Below, one piece after another: positions 51,228-61,729 of a DNA stretch of 64,000 nt. The position numbers and the translations under genes are program-made. The notes beneath the pieces were generated by a model, which was not told the DNA's origin, did not search any database, and saw only the letters and a program-made list of their open reading frames with translations. Numbering within the stretch: the stretch's first letter is position 1; the number at the start of each line of letters is the position of its first letter. The stretch is from Mycolicibacterium bacteremicum (GTDB lineage: Bacteria > Actinomycetota > Actinomycetes > Mycobacteriales > Mycobacteriaceae), in assembly GCF_002086115.1 (NCBI RefSeq), contig NZ_MVHJ01000023.1, positions 18,165-82,164 of the forward strand, written 5' to 3'.

Positions 51228-51905
51228 ATGAGCTCGATGTTCGATTGCTCCGATCCCGACCAGCGGGCCGGGGGACTGGCCTCGGCGGTAAGCGCGGTCA
51301 AGGGCGGCCGGCTCGTCGTGATGCCGACCGACACCGTCTACGGCATCGGCGCCGATGCGTTCGACAATGCGGCGGTCGGCGCGCTGCTGGCGGCCAAGAA
51401 CCGCGGCCGCGATATGCCCGTCGGCGTGCTCGTCGGTTCCTGGCACACCATCGACGGCCTGGTGTACGCCGTGCCGCCATCGGCGCGTGAGTTGATCCAG
51501 GCGTTCTGGCCCGGCGCGCTCAGCCTGGTGGTGCGCCATGCGCCGTCGCTGCAGTGGGATCTCGGCGACGCCAACGGCACGGTGATGTTGCGGATGCCGC
51601 TGCACCCGGTGGCCATCGAGCTGCTGCGCGAGGTCGGGCCGATGGCCGTCTCGAGCGCCAACGTGTCGGGCTTCCCCGCCGCGGTCACCGCCTCCGACGC
51701 CCAGGCCCAGCTGGGGGAGCGGGTCGAGGTCTACCTCGATGCCGGACCGTCCCCGCAGGGCGCCGCCTCGACCATCGTCGACGTGTCCGGGCCGACACCG
51801 CGGGTGCTGCGCGAGGGTCCGGTGCCGATCGCCGACATCGCCCGGGTGCTCGGGGTCGACGCCGCCGACCTCGCGCCCGAGGACGCCCATGGTTCTGCTG
51901 GCTGA
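51228..51905 (+). CDS. L-threonylcarbamoyladenylate synthase (Sua5/YrdC family)
   Basis: ATG 51228 gives 225 residues and matches the N-terminus remembered for Rv1301. The YrdC motif is GGRLVVMPTDTVYGIGADA, with KNRGRDMPVGVLV and AVSSANVSGFP. It makes threonylcarbamoyl-AMP for the t6A37 modification of ANN-decoding tRNAs. It overlaps wecA by 17 bases. Confidence 0.95.
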   Translation: MSSMFDCSDPDQRAGGLASAVSAVKGGRLVVMPTDTVYGIGADAFDNAAVGALLAAKNRGRDMPVGVLVGSWHTIDGLVYAVPPSARELIQAFWPGALSLVVRHAPSLQWDLGDANGTVMLRMPLHPVAIELLREVGPMAVSSANVSGFPAAVTASDAQAQLGERVEVYLDAGPSPQGAASTIVDVSGPTPRVLREGPVPIADIARVLGVDAADLAPEDAHGSAG

Positions 51906-53067
51906 CGGACTGCTGGCCCTCTCCGACCGCGGTGCCGGCGTCCCGCTGCGCGAGCTCGCGCTCGTCGGGCTCACCGCGGCGATCATCACCTACTTCGCGA
52001 CCGGGTGGGCGCGGGTACTGGCGACCCGGGTCGGCGCGGTCGCCTATCCGCGCCAGCGCGATGTGCATGTCCAGCCGACCCCACGCATGGGCGGGCTGGC
52101 GATGTACGTGGGCGTCGTCGTGGCAGTGCTGCTGGCCTCTCAGCTCCCGGCGCTCAACCGCGGGTTCGTCTACTCCACCGGCATGCCCGCGGTCGTCGTG
52201 GCCGGCGGGTTGATCATGCTCGTGGGACTGATCGACGACCGCTGGGGCCTGGACGCGCTGACCAAGTTCGCCGGCCAGATCACCGCGGCCAGCGTGCTGG
52301 TCACGATGGGTGTGGCCTGGAGCGTGCTCTACATCCCGATCGGCGGGGTCGGCACCATCGTGCTGGACCAGGTGACCTCGATCCTGCTGACCCTGGCGCT
52401 GACCGTCTCGATCGTCAACGCGATGAACTTCGTCGACGGTCTGGACGGGTTGGCGGCCGGACTGGGGCTGATCACCGCGCTGGCTATCTGCATCTTCTCG
52501 GTGGGGCTGCTGCGCGACCATGGCGGCGACGTGCTGTTCTACCCGCCGGCGATGATCTCGGTGGTGCTGGCCGGGGCCTGTCTGGGCTTCCTGCCCCACA
52601 ACTTCCACCGGGCCAAGATCTTCATGGGTGACTCCGGCTCGATGCTCATCGGCCTGATGCTGGCCGCGGCGTCGACCACGGCGGCGGGCCCGATCTCGCA
52701 GAACGCCTACGGTGCCCGCGATGTCTTCGCGCTGCTGTCGCCGTTCCTGTTGGTGGTGGCGGTGATGTTCGTGCCTGCTCTGGACATGTTGCTGGCGATC
52801 GTGCGGCGTACCCGGGCCGGCAAGAGCCCGTTCAGCCCGGACAAGATGCACCTGCATCACCGGCTGCTGCAGATCGGCCATTCGCACCGCCGCGTCGTCC
52901 TGCTGATCTACATGTGGGTGGGCATCGTGGCACTGGGCGCGGCAAGCACCATCTTCTTCGATCCGCGGCAGACCGGTGCGGTGATGTTGGCCGCGATCGT
53001 GGTCGCCGGCGTGGTCACCCTGATACCGCTGCTGCGGGGGCGGAACAGTCCGATCGAGGAGCCCTGA
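51889..53067 (+). CDS. wecA: Decaprenyl-phosphate GlcNAc-1-phosphate transferase
   Basis: ATG 51889 (GAGG six bases upstream) gives 392 residues with about 11 membrane segments. The active-site motifs are the DD pair in IDDRWGLD, NFVDGLDGLAAG and the HHRL-type KMHLHHRLL. The mycobacterial enzyme starts linker-unit synthesis for arabinogalactan by transferring GlcNAc-1-P to decaprenyl phosphate. It is the last gene before the atp operon leader. Confidence 0.93.
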   Translation: MVLLADGLLALSDRGAGVPLRELALVGLTAAIITYFATGWARVLATRVGAVAYPRQRDVHVQPTPRMGGLAMYVGVVVAVLLASQLPALNRGFVYSTGMPAVVVAGGLIMLVGLIDDRWGLDALTKFAGQITAASVLVTMGVAWSVLYIPIGGVGTIVLDQVTSILLTLALTVSIVNAMNFVDGLDGLAAGLGLITALAICIFSVGLLRDHGGDVLFYPPAMISVVLAGACLGFLPHNFHRAKIFMGDSGSMLIGLMLAAASTTAAGPISQNAYGARDVFALLSPFLLVVAVMFVPALDMLLAIVRRTRAGKSPFSPDKMHLHHRLLQIGHSHRRVVLLIYMWVGIVALGAASTIFFDPRQTGAVMLAAIVVAGVVTLIPLLRGRNSPIEEP

Positions 53068-53227
53068 AAGCCGGTGTACGACAAAAAGTAGTAGGCCTGT
53101 TTTTGTGCCTCCTACCTTGTGGTACCGTTCGCGTCATAACCCGAAAACCTCGCGGGTTGCCGGCCCGGCCCATCGGTTGTGACAGACCGATCGGCGCCGA
53201 TACACGACCGACAAAGGGAGCTACCCC
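53068..53227 (+). promoter_or_regulatory. atp operon promoter region
   Basis: The gap after wecA is less GC-rich at its start and should hold the atp promoter. TTTTTG (53100-53105), 17 bases, TACCGT (53123-53128) is one possible pairing, but it is weak. No terminator for wecA is obvious. Confidence 0.35.
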
Positions 53228-53344
53228 GTGGGTGAGTTCAGCGAGTCCGCTGCCCTCCGATATTCTCGGCAGGCACGCACAGGATCTTTGCAGTTTTCAG
53301 TGTTAGAGACGACCAAGCCCCTCGACGCCGCGGGATTGAGGTGA
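53228..53344 (+). CDS. Predicted 38-residue small ORF at the head of the atp operon
   Basis: GTG 53228 is preceded by AGGGAG at 53215-53220, a seven-base spacing that is the best ribosome-binding site in the region. Thirty-eight codons follow (MGEFSESAALRYSRQARTGS...) to TGA 53342-53344. The GAGGTG overlapping that stop is the ribosome-binding site of atpI six bases on, so the ORF ends exactly where coupling to atpI would be expected. No family, signal peptide or membrane segment is recognised. Confidence 0.55.
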   Translation: MGEFSESAALRYSRQARTGSLQFSVLETTKPLDAAGLR

Positions 53345-53349
53345 ACCAC

Positions 53350-53805
53350 GTGACGACACCAGCGCATGACGCGCCCCTGGTGTTCCCCTCAGTCGCTTTC
53401 CGTCCGGTTCGGCTGCTGGTCGTCATCATCGCCCTCACCGCGCTGGCCATCACCGCCGCCGGTTTCGTCGGCCACATCTTCTTCGGTGTCTTCTTCGGTG
53501 TCGGTCTCGGCCTCGGTTTGCTCAACGCACTGCTGGTGCGGCGGGCGGTCGAGTCCATCACGATGGAAGACCACCCACTCAAGAAGAAGATGGCTCTAAA
53601 CTCCGCCACGAGACTGTTGGTCATCACCGCGGTCGGACTGGCAATCGCAATCTTCTTCAAGGGACACGGCGGCATCGCCGTGCTGTTCGGGCTGGCGATT
53701 TTCCAGGGCCTGCTGGTGATGAGCACCAGCATCCCGGTACTGCGGAAGATCCGCGCCAACGGTTTGGACGTCGAAGACGTCTCTGCATCGGATTCGAAGG
53801 GCTGA
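53350..53805 (+). CDS. atpI: ATP synthase protein I-like membrane protein (AtpI)
   Basis: GTG 53350 has GAGGTG six bases upstream (151 residues); GTG 53341 is the alternative. Four hydrophobic segments are seen (about 20-40, 45-65, 85-105, 110-130). It lies in the atpI position (Rv1303 in M. tuberculosis) and may help c-ring assembly or ion transport. Sequence identity within the family is low, so the call depends partly on place. Confidence 0.85.
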   Translation: MTTPAHDAPLVFPSVAFRPVRLLVVIIALTALAITAAGFVGHIFFGVFFGVGLGLGLLNALLVRRAVESITMEDHPLKKKMALNSATRLLVITAVGLAIAIFFKGHGGIAVLFGLAIFQGLLVMSTSIPVLRKIRANGLDVEDVSASDSKG

Positions 53806-53815
53806 GCGCACGGGC

Positions 53816-54604
53816 ATGACTGAGACCATTCTCGCCGCCGAAGAGGGTGGCACCGCCATCCACGTCGGACACCACGTCATGGTGTTCGAACTGTTCGGCA
53901 TGACCTTCAACGGCGACACGATCATGGCCACCGCCATCACGGCGCTGATCATCATCGGTCTGGCGTTCTACCTGAAGTCCAAGGTCACCTCGACCGGTGT
54001 CCCGGGTGGCGTGCAGCTGTTCTGGGAGGCGCTGACCATCCAGATGCGCCAGCAGATCGAGGGCTCGATCGGCATGAAGATCGCGCCGTTCGTGCTGCCG
54101 CTGGCCGTCGCGCTGTTCGCCTTCATCCTGATCTCGAACTGGCTGGCCGTGTTCCCCTGGCAGTACGGCGGTTCCGACGGTGCGGCCGCCGAGCTCTACA
54201 AGCCGCCCGCCTCGGACATCAACTTCGTGCTGGCGCTGGCCCTGTTCGTCTTCATCTGCTACCACGCGGCCGGTGTCTGGCGCCGCGGCGTCGTCGGCCA
54301 TCCGGTCGCCGTCGTCAAGGGCCACGTCGCCTTCCTGGCGCCGATCAACATCGTCGAAGAGATCGCCAAGCCGATCTCGCTGGCACTCCGACTTTTCGGC
54401 AACATCTTCGCCGGCGGCATCCTGGTCGGCCTGATCGCGATGTTCCCCTGGTACATCCAGTGGGCCCCCAACGCCATCTGGAAGACATTCGACCTCTTCG
54501 TCGGCCTGATCCAGGCCTTCATCTTCAGCCTGCTGACCATCCTGTACTTCAGCCAGGCGATGGAAGTTCACGACGACCACGACTCCAAAGAGCACGCGCA
54601 CTGA
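53816..54604 (+). CDS. atpB: ATP synthase Fo subunit a
   Basis: The 262-residue membrane protein has the stator arginine in the segment ISLALRLFGNIFAGGILVG and FLAPINIVEEIAKP before it. It provides the proton half-channels against the c-ring. It starts 10 bases after atpI. Confidence 0.95.
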   Translation: MTETILAAEEGGTAIHVGHHVMVFELFGMTFNGDTIMATAITALIIIGLAFYLKSKVTSTGVPGGVQLFWEALTIQMRQQIEGSIGMKIAPFVLPLAVALFAFILISNWLAVFPWQYGGSDGAAAELYKPPASDINFVLALALFVFICYHAAGVWRRGVVGHPVAVVKGHVAFLAPINIVEEIAKPISLALRLFGNIFAGGILVGLIAMFPWYIQWAPNAIWKTFDLFVGLIQAFIFSLLTILYFSQAMEVHDDHDSKEHAH

Positions 54605-54673
54605 CAAGACCCGCACGACCCGTATGAAGCAGTCCTGGTGGCACCGCCGCCAGTTACAAGGAGGAAGAAAGTA

Positions 54674-54940
54674 ATGGAACTCGATCCCAACGCCATCATC
54701 ACTGCTGGCGCGCTGATCGGTGGCGGTCTGATCATGGGTGGCGGTGCCATCGGCGCCGGTATCGGTGACGGTATCGCCGGTAACGCGCTGATCTCGGGTA
54801 TCGCCCGTCAGCCCGAGGCCCAGGGCCGGCTGTTCACCCCGTTCTTCATCACCGTCGGTCTGGTCGAGGCCGCGTACTTCATCAACCTGGCCTTCATGGC
54901 GCTGTTCGTCTTCGCCACGCCCGGCCTCATCGAAGGTTAA
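54674..54940 (+). CDS. atpE: ATP synthase Fo subunit c
   Basis: ATG 54674 follows GGAGGA. The 88-residue hairpin has the proton carboxylate E65 in VGLVEAAYFI and D32 in GIGDGIAGN. These and A67 and I70 correspond to the residues of M. tuberculosis (E61, D28, A63, I66) that bind bedaquiline, with no resistance-type change. Inferred ring subunit of the F1Fo enzyme. Confidence 0.97.
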   Translation: MELDPNAIITAGALIGGGLIMGGGAIGAGIGDGIAGNALISGIARQPEAQGRLFTPFFITVGLVEAAYFINLAFMALFVFATPGLIEG

Positions 54941-54952
54941 GAACCCGCCGGT

Positions 54953-55450
54953 ATGGGTGAAGTGACCACGACCATTCTCGCGGCCGAAGAGGGCGGGGGG
55001 ACCAGCAACTTCCTGATCCCCAACGGCACCTTCTTCGCAGTGCTGCTCATCTTCCTGATCACGCTCGGCGTGATCTGGAAGTGGGTGGTACCGCCGATCA
55101 GCAAGGTGCTCGCCGAGCGCGAGGCCATGCTGGCCAAGACCGCCGCGGACAATCGCAAGTCGGCCGAGCAGGTGGCCGCCGCACAGGCCGACTACGACGA
55201 GGCGATGGCCGGCGCGCGCGCCGAGGCATCGGCTCTGCGGGACGAGGCGCGCAACGAGGGCCGTCAGGTCGTCGACGCGAAGCGGGCCGAGGCCAGCGGT
55301 GAGGTCGCCGAGACGGTACGCCAGGCCAACGAGCAGCTGTCCCAGCAGGGCACGGCCGCTCAAGCCGAGTTGGCCTCGTCAGTGGATGGCCTGTCGGCCA
55401 CCCTGGCCGGCCGCATCCTCGGCGTCGACGTGAATTCGGGACGGAAATAG
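54953..55450 (+). CDS. atpF: ATP synthase Fo subunit b
   Basis: The 165-residue protein has one membrane segment (about 24-44: FFAVLLIFLITLGVIWKW) and a long amphipathic helix rich in Ala, Glu and Arg for the peripheral stalk. GTG 54962 is an alternative start. It is 12 bases after atpE. Confidence 0.95.
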   Translation: MGEVTTTILAAEEGGGTSNFLIPNGTFFAVLLIFLITLGVIWKWVVPPISKVLAEREAMLAKTAADNRKSAEQVAAAQADYDEAMAGARAEASALRDEARNEGRQVVDAKRAEASGEVAETVRQANEQLSQQGTAAQAELASSVDGLSATLAGRILGVDVNSGRK

Positions 55451-55454
55451 GTAG

Positions 55455-56786
55455 ATGTCGACATTCATCGGACAGCTGATCGGCTTTGCCGTCATCGTGT
55501 TCATCCTCGTCAAATGGGTGGTGCCCCTGATCAAGGGGTTGATGGTCAAGCAGCAGGAGGCCATCCGCGTTGCCCTGGCCGAAAGTGCCGAGGCGGCAAA
55601 GAAGCTCGCTGATGCCGATGCCATGCACGCCAAGGCGCTGGCCGAGGCGAAGGCCGAGTCCACCCACGTCACCGACGAGGCGCGTCAGGACTCTGAGCGG
55701 ATCAAGGCGCAGCTGGCCGAGCAGGCCGGGGTCGATGCCGAGCGCATCAAGGCCCAGGGCGGACAGCAGGTCCACCTGCTCCGTCAGCAGGTGGTCCGCC
55801 AGCTGCGGCTCGGGCTCGGTGCCGAGGCCGTGGCCAAGGCCGAGGAACTGGTGCGTGCGCACGTGGCCGATCCGGCCGCCCAGTCGGCAACCGTCGACCG
55901 CTTCCTCGACGATCTCGATCAGATGGCTCCCTCCGAGGCGTCCGTCGAGACCGGCGCGACTGCGGGTCTGCGGGCCGCCAGCCGGGAGGCGCTGGCCACC
56001 CTGGTCTCCGAGTTCGACTCGGTGGCAGGCGGTTTGGACGCCGAAGGTTTGACGAAGCTGGCCGATGATCTGACCGCAGTGGCCAAGCTGCTGCTCACCG
56101 AGACCGCACTGGCCAAGCATCTGGCCGAGCCGACCGACAACTCGTCGGCCAAGGTGGCGCTCGCCGACAAGCTGCTGACCGGCAAGATCGGCGATCCCGC
56201 CCTCACGCTCGTCCGCACCGCGGTCGGACAGCGCTGGTCCACCGAGGCCAACCTGGTCGACGGCATCGAGCACATCGCGCGGCTGGCCCTGCTGCAGCGT
56301 GCCAACGTCGCCGGCGAGGTCGACGAGGTCGAGGATCAGCTGTTCCGGTTCGGTCGTGTCCTGGACAGCGAACCGCGGCTGACCAATCTGCTCAGCGACT
56401 ACACCACCGATTCCGCCGGCCGAATCGGCCTGCTGGAGAAGGTGGTCGGCGATGCCAACAACGGCACCGCGGCCGCGCTGCTGGCCCAGACGGTCACCCT
56501 GCTGCGCGGGGAGCGCGCCGACGTCGCGGTCATCGACCTCGCCGAGCTCGCGGTCGCCCGTCGCGGCGAGATCGTCGCGCACGTCAGCGCTGCGGCGGAC
56601 CTGACCGATGCCCAGCGCGAACGGCTCACCGCCGTGCTGAGCCGCATCTACGGGCACCCGGTGTCCGTGCAACTGCATGTCGATCCGGCGCTGCTCGGTG
56701 GTCTCTCGATCACCGTCGGCGACGAGGTGATCGACGGTTCCATCGCGTCCCGCTTGGCTGCCGCGCAGACCCAGCTGCCGGACTGA
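55455..56786 (+). CDS. atpH: ATP synthase fused b'-delta subunit
   Basis: The 443-residue protein begins with a second b-type membrane helix (MSTFIGQLIGFAVIVFILVK) and coiled-coil (to about 165), continues with a linker (about 155-270) and ends in an OSCP/delta domain (about 270-443: ERLTAVLSRIYGHPVSVQLHVD). This b'-delta fusion is characteristic of mycobacteria and relatives and, with AtpF, forms the peripheral stalk. Confidence 0.95.
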   Translation: MSTFIGQLIGFAVIVFILVKWVVPLIKGLMVKQQEAIRVALAESAEAAKKLADADAMHAKALAEAKAESTHVTDEARQDSERIKAQLAEQAGVDAERIKAQGGQQVHLLRQQVVRQLRLGLGAEAVAKAEELVRAHVADPAAQSATVDRFLDDLDQMAPSEASVETGATAGLRAASREALATLVSEFDSVAGGLDAEGLTKLADDLTAVAKLLLTETALAKHLAEPTDNSSAKVALADKLLTGKIGDPALTLVRTAVGQRWSTEANLVDGIEHIARLALLQRANVAGEVDEVEDQLFRFGRVLDSEPRLTNLLSDYTTDSAGRIGLLEKVVGDANNGTAAALLAQTVTLLRGERADVAVIDLAELAVARRGEIVAHVSAAADLTDAQRERLTAVLSRIYGHPVSVQLHVDPALLGGLSITVGDEVIDGSIASRLAAAQTQLPD

Positions 56787-56834
56787 CCCAGCAGACTTAT
56801 CACCCAGATCAAACAGGTAGGAAGACGAAAAACC

Positions 56835-58481
56835 ATGGCAGAGTTGACAATCTCCGCTTCTGATATCGAAGGTGCCATCGAGGACTACGTATCCTCGTTT
56901 TCCGCCGAGACCGAGCGGGAAGAGATCGGCACCGTCGTCGATGCCGGCGACGGTATCGCCCACGTCGAGGGACTGCCCTCGGTCATGACCCAGGAGCTGC
57001 TGGAGTTCGAGGGCGGCGTGCTGGGCGTGGCGCTCAACCTCGACGAGCACAGCGTCGGCGCCGTGATCCTGGGCGAGTTCAACAAGATCGAAGAGGGCCA
57101 GCAGGTCAAGCGCACCGGCGAGGTTCTCTCGGTCCCGGTCGGCGATGCCTTCCTCGGCCGTGTGGTCAACCCGCTGGGCCAGCCCATCGATGGCCAGGGC
57201 GATATCGCCTCGGACACCCGTCGCGAACTGGAACTGCAGGCCCCCTCGGTGGTGCAGCGTCAGGGCGTCGGCGAGCCGCTGCAGACCGGCATCAAGGCCA
57301 TCGACGCCATGACCCCGATCGGCCGCGGCCAGCGCCAGCTGATCATCGGCGACCGCAAGACCGGCAAGACCGCGGTCTGCGTCGACACCATCCTGAACCA
57401 GCGTCAGGCCTGGGAGACCGGTGACCCGCAGCAGCAGGTGCGCTGCGTGTACGTCGCGATCGGCCAGAAGGGCACCACGATCGCGTCCGTGAAGCGCGCT
57501 CTCGAAGAGGGCGGCGCCATGGAGTACACCACCATCGTCGCGGCCCCGGCGTCGGATCCGGCCGGCTTCAAGTGGCTGGCTCCCTACACCGGTTCGGCCA
57601 TCGGCCAGCACTGGATGTACGACGGTAAGCACGTCCTGATCGTCTTCGACGACCTGACCAAGCAGGCCGATGCCTACCGTGCCATCTCGCTGCTGCTGCG
57701 TCGTCCGCCGGGCCGCGAGGCGTTCCCCGGTGACGTCTTCTACCTGCACTCCCGTCTGCTGGAGCGTTGCGCGAAGCTGTCCGACGAGCTCGGTGGTGGT
57801 TCGATGACGGGTCTGCCGATCATCGAGACCAAGGCCAACGACATCTCGGCGTTCATCCCGACCAACGTCATCTCGATCACCGACGGCCAGTGCTTCCTGG
57901 AGTCCGACCTGTTCAACCAGGGTGTGCGCCCGGCCGTGAACGTCGGTGTGTCGGTGTCCCGTGTCGGTGGCGCCGCGCAGATCAAGGCCATGAAAGAGGT
58001 TGCCGGCTCGCTGCGTCTGGACCTGTCGCAGTACCGCGAGCTGGAGGCCTTCGCGGCCTTCGCCTCCGACCTGGATGCGGCCTCGAAGGCACAGCTGGAC
58101 CGCGGTGTGCGGCTGGTCGAGCTGCTCAAGCAGCCCCAGTACAGCCCGCTGGCGGTCGAGGACCAGGTCGTCGCGATCTTCCTCGGAACCCAGGGCCACC
58201 TGGATTCGGTTCCGGCCGAGGACGTTCAGCGCTTCGTCGACGAGCTGCTGGAGCACGTCAAGGCCAGCCACTCCGACATCCTCGACGGAATCCGCGAGAC
58301 CAAGAAGCTCTCGGACGATGCCTCCGAGAAGCTGGTCACCGTCATCAACGACTTCAAGAAGGGCTTCTCGGCGAGCGACGGCAGCTCCGTCGTCAACGAG
58401 GCCGACTCCGAAGCTCTGGATCCCGAGGACCTGGAGAAGGAATCGGTCAAGGTCCGTAAGCCTGCACCCAAGAAGGCCTAG
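56835..58481 (+). CDS. atpA: ATP synthase F1 subunit alpha
   Basis: The 548-residue subunit has Walker A GDRKTGKTAV, PGREAFPGDVFYLHSRLLER and the arginine-finger region SVSRVGGAAQIKAMK. It is about 35 residues longer than E. coli alpha; the extra C-terminus (SSVVNEADSEALDPEDLEKE onward) is the mycobacterial tail known to suppress ATP hydrolysis. Confidence 0.97.
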   Translation: MAELTISASDIEGAIEDYVSSFSAETEREEIGTVVDAGDGIAHVEGLPSVMTQELLEFEGGVLGVALNLDEHSVGAVILGEFNKIEEGQQVKRTGEVLSVPVGDAFLGRVVNPLGQPIDGQGDIASDTRRELELQAPSVVQRQGVGEPLQTGIKAIDAMTPIGRGQRQLIIGDRKTGKTAVCVDTILNQRQAWETGDPQQQVRCVYVAIGQKGTTIASVKRALEEGGAMEYTTIVAAPASDPAGFKWLAPYTGSAIGQHWMYDGKHVLIVFDDLTKQADAYRAISLLLRRPPGREAFPGDVFYLHSRLLERCAKLSDELGGGSMTGLPIIETKANDISAFIPTNVISITDGQCFLESDLFNQGVRPAVNVGVSVSRVGGAAQIKAMKEVAGSLRLDLSQYRELEAFAAFASDLDAASKAQLDRGVRLVELLKQPQYSPLAVEDQVVAIFLGTQGHLDSVPAEDVQRFVDELLEHVKASHSDILDGIRETKKLSDDASEKLVTVINDFKKGFSASDGSSVVNEADSEALDPEDLEKESVKVRKPAPKKA

Positions 58482-58488
58482 GTAACCA

Positions 58489-59418
58489 ATGGCAGCCACA
58501 CTGCGCGAGCTACGCGGACGTATCCGCTCCGCCGGGTCGATCAAGAAGATCACCAAGGCCCAGGAGCTGATCGCCACGTCGCGGATCGCCAAGGCGCAGG
58601 CGCGGGTCGATGCGGCCCGGCCGTACAGCACCGAGATCACCAACATGCTCACCGAGCTGGCGGGAGCCAGCGCGCTGGATCACCCGCTGCTCGTCCCGCG
58701 GGACAATCCGAAGCGGGCCGCCGTGCTGGTGGTGTCCTCGGACCGCGGTCTGTGCGGTGGCTACAACGCCAACGTGCTGCGCCGCGCCGAGGAGCTGTTC
58801 TCGCTGCTGCGTGACGAGGGCAAGGACCCGGTGCTCTACGTGGTCGGCCGGAAGGCTCTGGGCTACTACAGCTTCCGTGGCCGCGAGGTCGTCGAATCGT
58901 GGACCGGCTTCTCCGAGCGGCCCGAGTACGAGAACGCCAAGGAGATCGCCGAGACGCTGGTGACGTCCTTCATGTCCGGCGCCGACGACGACGACGACGA
59001 CGGCGGGGCCGACGGCATCCTGGGTGTCGACGAGATCCACATCGTGTCGACGGAGTTCCGCTCGATGCTGTCGCAGACCGCGGTGGCACTGCGGGTCGCC
59101 CCGATGGTCGTCGAGTACGTGGGTGACGACGAGCCCGAGGACGGACCGCGCACGCTGTTCTCCTTCGAGCCCAATGCCGAGACGTTGTTCGACGCACTGC
59201 TGCCGCGCTACATCGCGACCCGCGTGTACGCCGCACTGCTGGAGGCGGCCGCCTCGGAGTCGGCTTCGCGCCGGCGCGCCATGAAGTCGGCCACCGACAA
59301 CGCCGACGATCTGATCAAGGCACTCACGCTGGCGGCCAACCGCGAGCGTCAGGCACAGATCACCCAGGAAATCAGCGAGATCGTCGGCGGCGCGAACGCG
59401 CTGGCCGACGCGAAATAG
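58489..59418 (+). CDS. atpG: ATP synthase F1 subunit gamma
   Basis: The 309-residue rotor shaft has the N-terminal helix LRELRGRIRSAGSIKKITKA and C-terminal helix AANRERQAQITQEISEIVGG. Residues 164-178 (GADDDDDDGGADGIL) form an insertion typical of mycobacterial gamma, reported to affect coupling and hydrolysis. Confidence 0.96.
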   Translation: MAATLRELRGRIRSAGSIKKITKAQELIATSRIAKAQARVDAARPYSTEITNMLTELAGASALDHPLLVPRDNPKRAAVLVVSSDRGLCGGYNANVLRRAEELFSLLRDEGKDPVLYVVGRKALGYYSFRGREVVESWTGFSERPEYENAKEIAETLVTSFMSGADDDDDDGGADGILGVDEIHIVSTEFRSMLSQTAVALRVAPMVVEYVGDDEPEDGPRTLFSFEPNAETLFDALLPRYIATRVYAALLEAAASESASRRRAMKSATDNADDLIKALTLAANRERQAQITQEISEIVGGANALADAK

Positions 59419-59455
59419 TCTTAGAGCAAGACCCTTTCAGGAAGCGAAAAGGAAT

Positions 59456-60886
<1,431 letters not shown>

Positions 60887-60916
60887 TTGACGCGGTAACT
60901 CGAAAGGTGGTGTGCT

Positions 60917-61282
60917 GTGGCTGAACTGGACGTCGAGATTGTCGCCGTCGAGCGCAAGCTGTGGTCCGGCAAGGCCACGTTCGTCTTCACCCGCACCACC
61001 GCGGGCGAGATCGGCATTCTGCCGCGGCACATTCCGCTGGTGGCGCAGTTGGTCGATGACGCGATGGTGCGCGTGGAGCGCGAGGGCGAGGACGATCTTC
61101 GTATCGCGGTCGACGGAGGATTCCTGTCGGTCACCGAGGGCGGGGTCAGTCTCCTGGTGGAGAATGCCCAGTTCGAGTCGGAGATCGATGCCGATGCGGC
61201 CAAGCGTGACTCCGAGTCCGACGACGAGGCCACCGCAGCGTGGGGCCGTGCGCGGCTGCGTGCTGTAGGGCAGATCGACTAG
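60917..61282 (+). CDS. atpC: ATP synthase F1 subunit epsilon
   Basis: GTG 60917 (GGTGG upstream) gives 121 residues with the N-terminal beta-sandwich (GEIGILPRHIPLVAQL) and a short C-terminal helical part, as in other mycobacterial epsilon subunits. It ends the eight-gene ATP synthase set. Confidence 0.95.
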   Translation: MAELDVEIVAVERKLWSGKATFVFTRTTAGEIGILPRHIPLVAQLVDDAMVRVEREGEDDLRIAVDGGFLSVTEGGVSLLVENAQFESEIDADAAKRDSESDDEATAAWGRARLRAVGQID

Positions 61283-61294
61283 TAGGCAACGCCG

Positions 61295-61729
61295 ATGAGC
61301 GCGTCCATGTTGTTCATGGTCGCGCTCGTCGGCGTTTTGCTGCTTGCCGTCGCCGCGCTCGGCTACCGACTGTGGAAGCTGCGTCAGGTCGGCGGCACCG
61401 CGGCGATCCTGCGAGATTTCCCGGCCGAGGGTGGGCACGGTTGGCGCCACGGGGTGTTGCGCTACGGCGAGTCCGCGGCCGAGTTCTATCGGCTGTCGAG
61501 CGCACGCTGGTGGCCGGACCGCCGGCTGAACCGGCTCGGACTGGAAGTGGTGTCCCGGCGTGCCCCGCGCGGTGACGAGTTCGACATCATGAGCGACGAG
61601 ATCGCCGTGCTGCAGTTGCGCGACGGCGACCGCGACTTCGAGATCGCGCTCGATCGCGGTGCACTGACCGCGTTCACGTCCTGGCTGGAATCGCGGCCCT
61701 CACACCGGGCCCGGCGCCGGTCGGCCTAG
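61295..61729 (+). CDS. DUF2550 membrane-anchored protein
   Basis: The 144-residue protein has one N-terminal membrane segment (MSASMLFMVALVGVLLLAVA) and a basic cytoplasmic domain with GWRHGVLRYGE and WWPDRRLNRLGLEV. It matches, by position and pattern, Rv1312 downstream of atpC. Function is unknown. It overlaps the convergent adenosyltransferase stop by four bases. Confidence 0.9.
   Translation: MSASMLFMVALVGVLLLAVAALGYRLWKLRQVGGTAAILRDFPAEGGHGWRHGVLRYGESAAEFYRLSSARWWPDRRLNRLGLEVVSRRAPRGDEFDIMSDEIAVLQLRDGDRDFEIALDRGALTAFTSWLESRPSHRARRRSA

Noticed and set aside
52914..53306. 130-codon frame running from the end of wecA into the atp leader
   Set aside because: It overlaps wecA in another frame and has no ribosome-binding site; the supported small ORF in the leader is the separate one at 53228-53344.
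55098..58652. Open frame of 1184 codons on the minus strand across the atp genes
   Set aside because: It is wholly antisense to atpF-atpH-atpA-atpG, which have clear motifs. Long antisense frames arise from third-position GC bias; no start site or family supports it.
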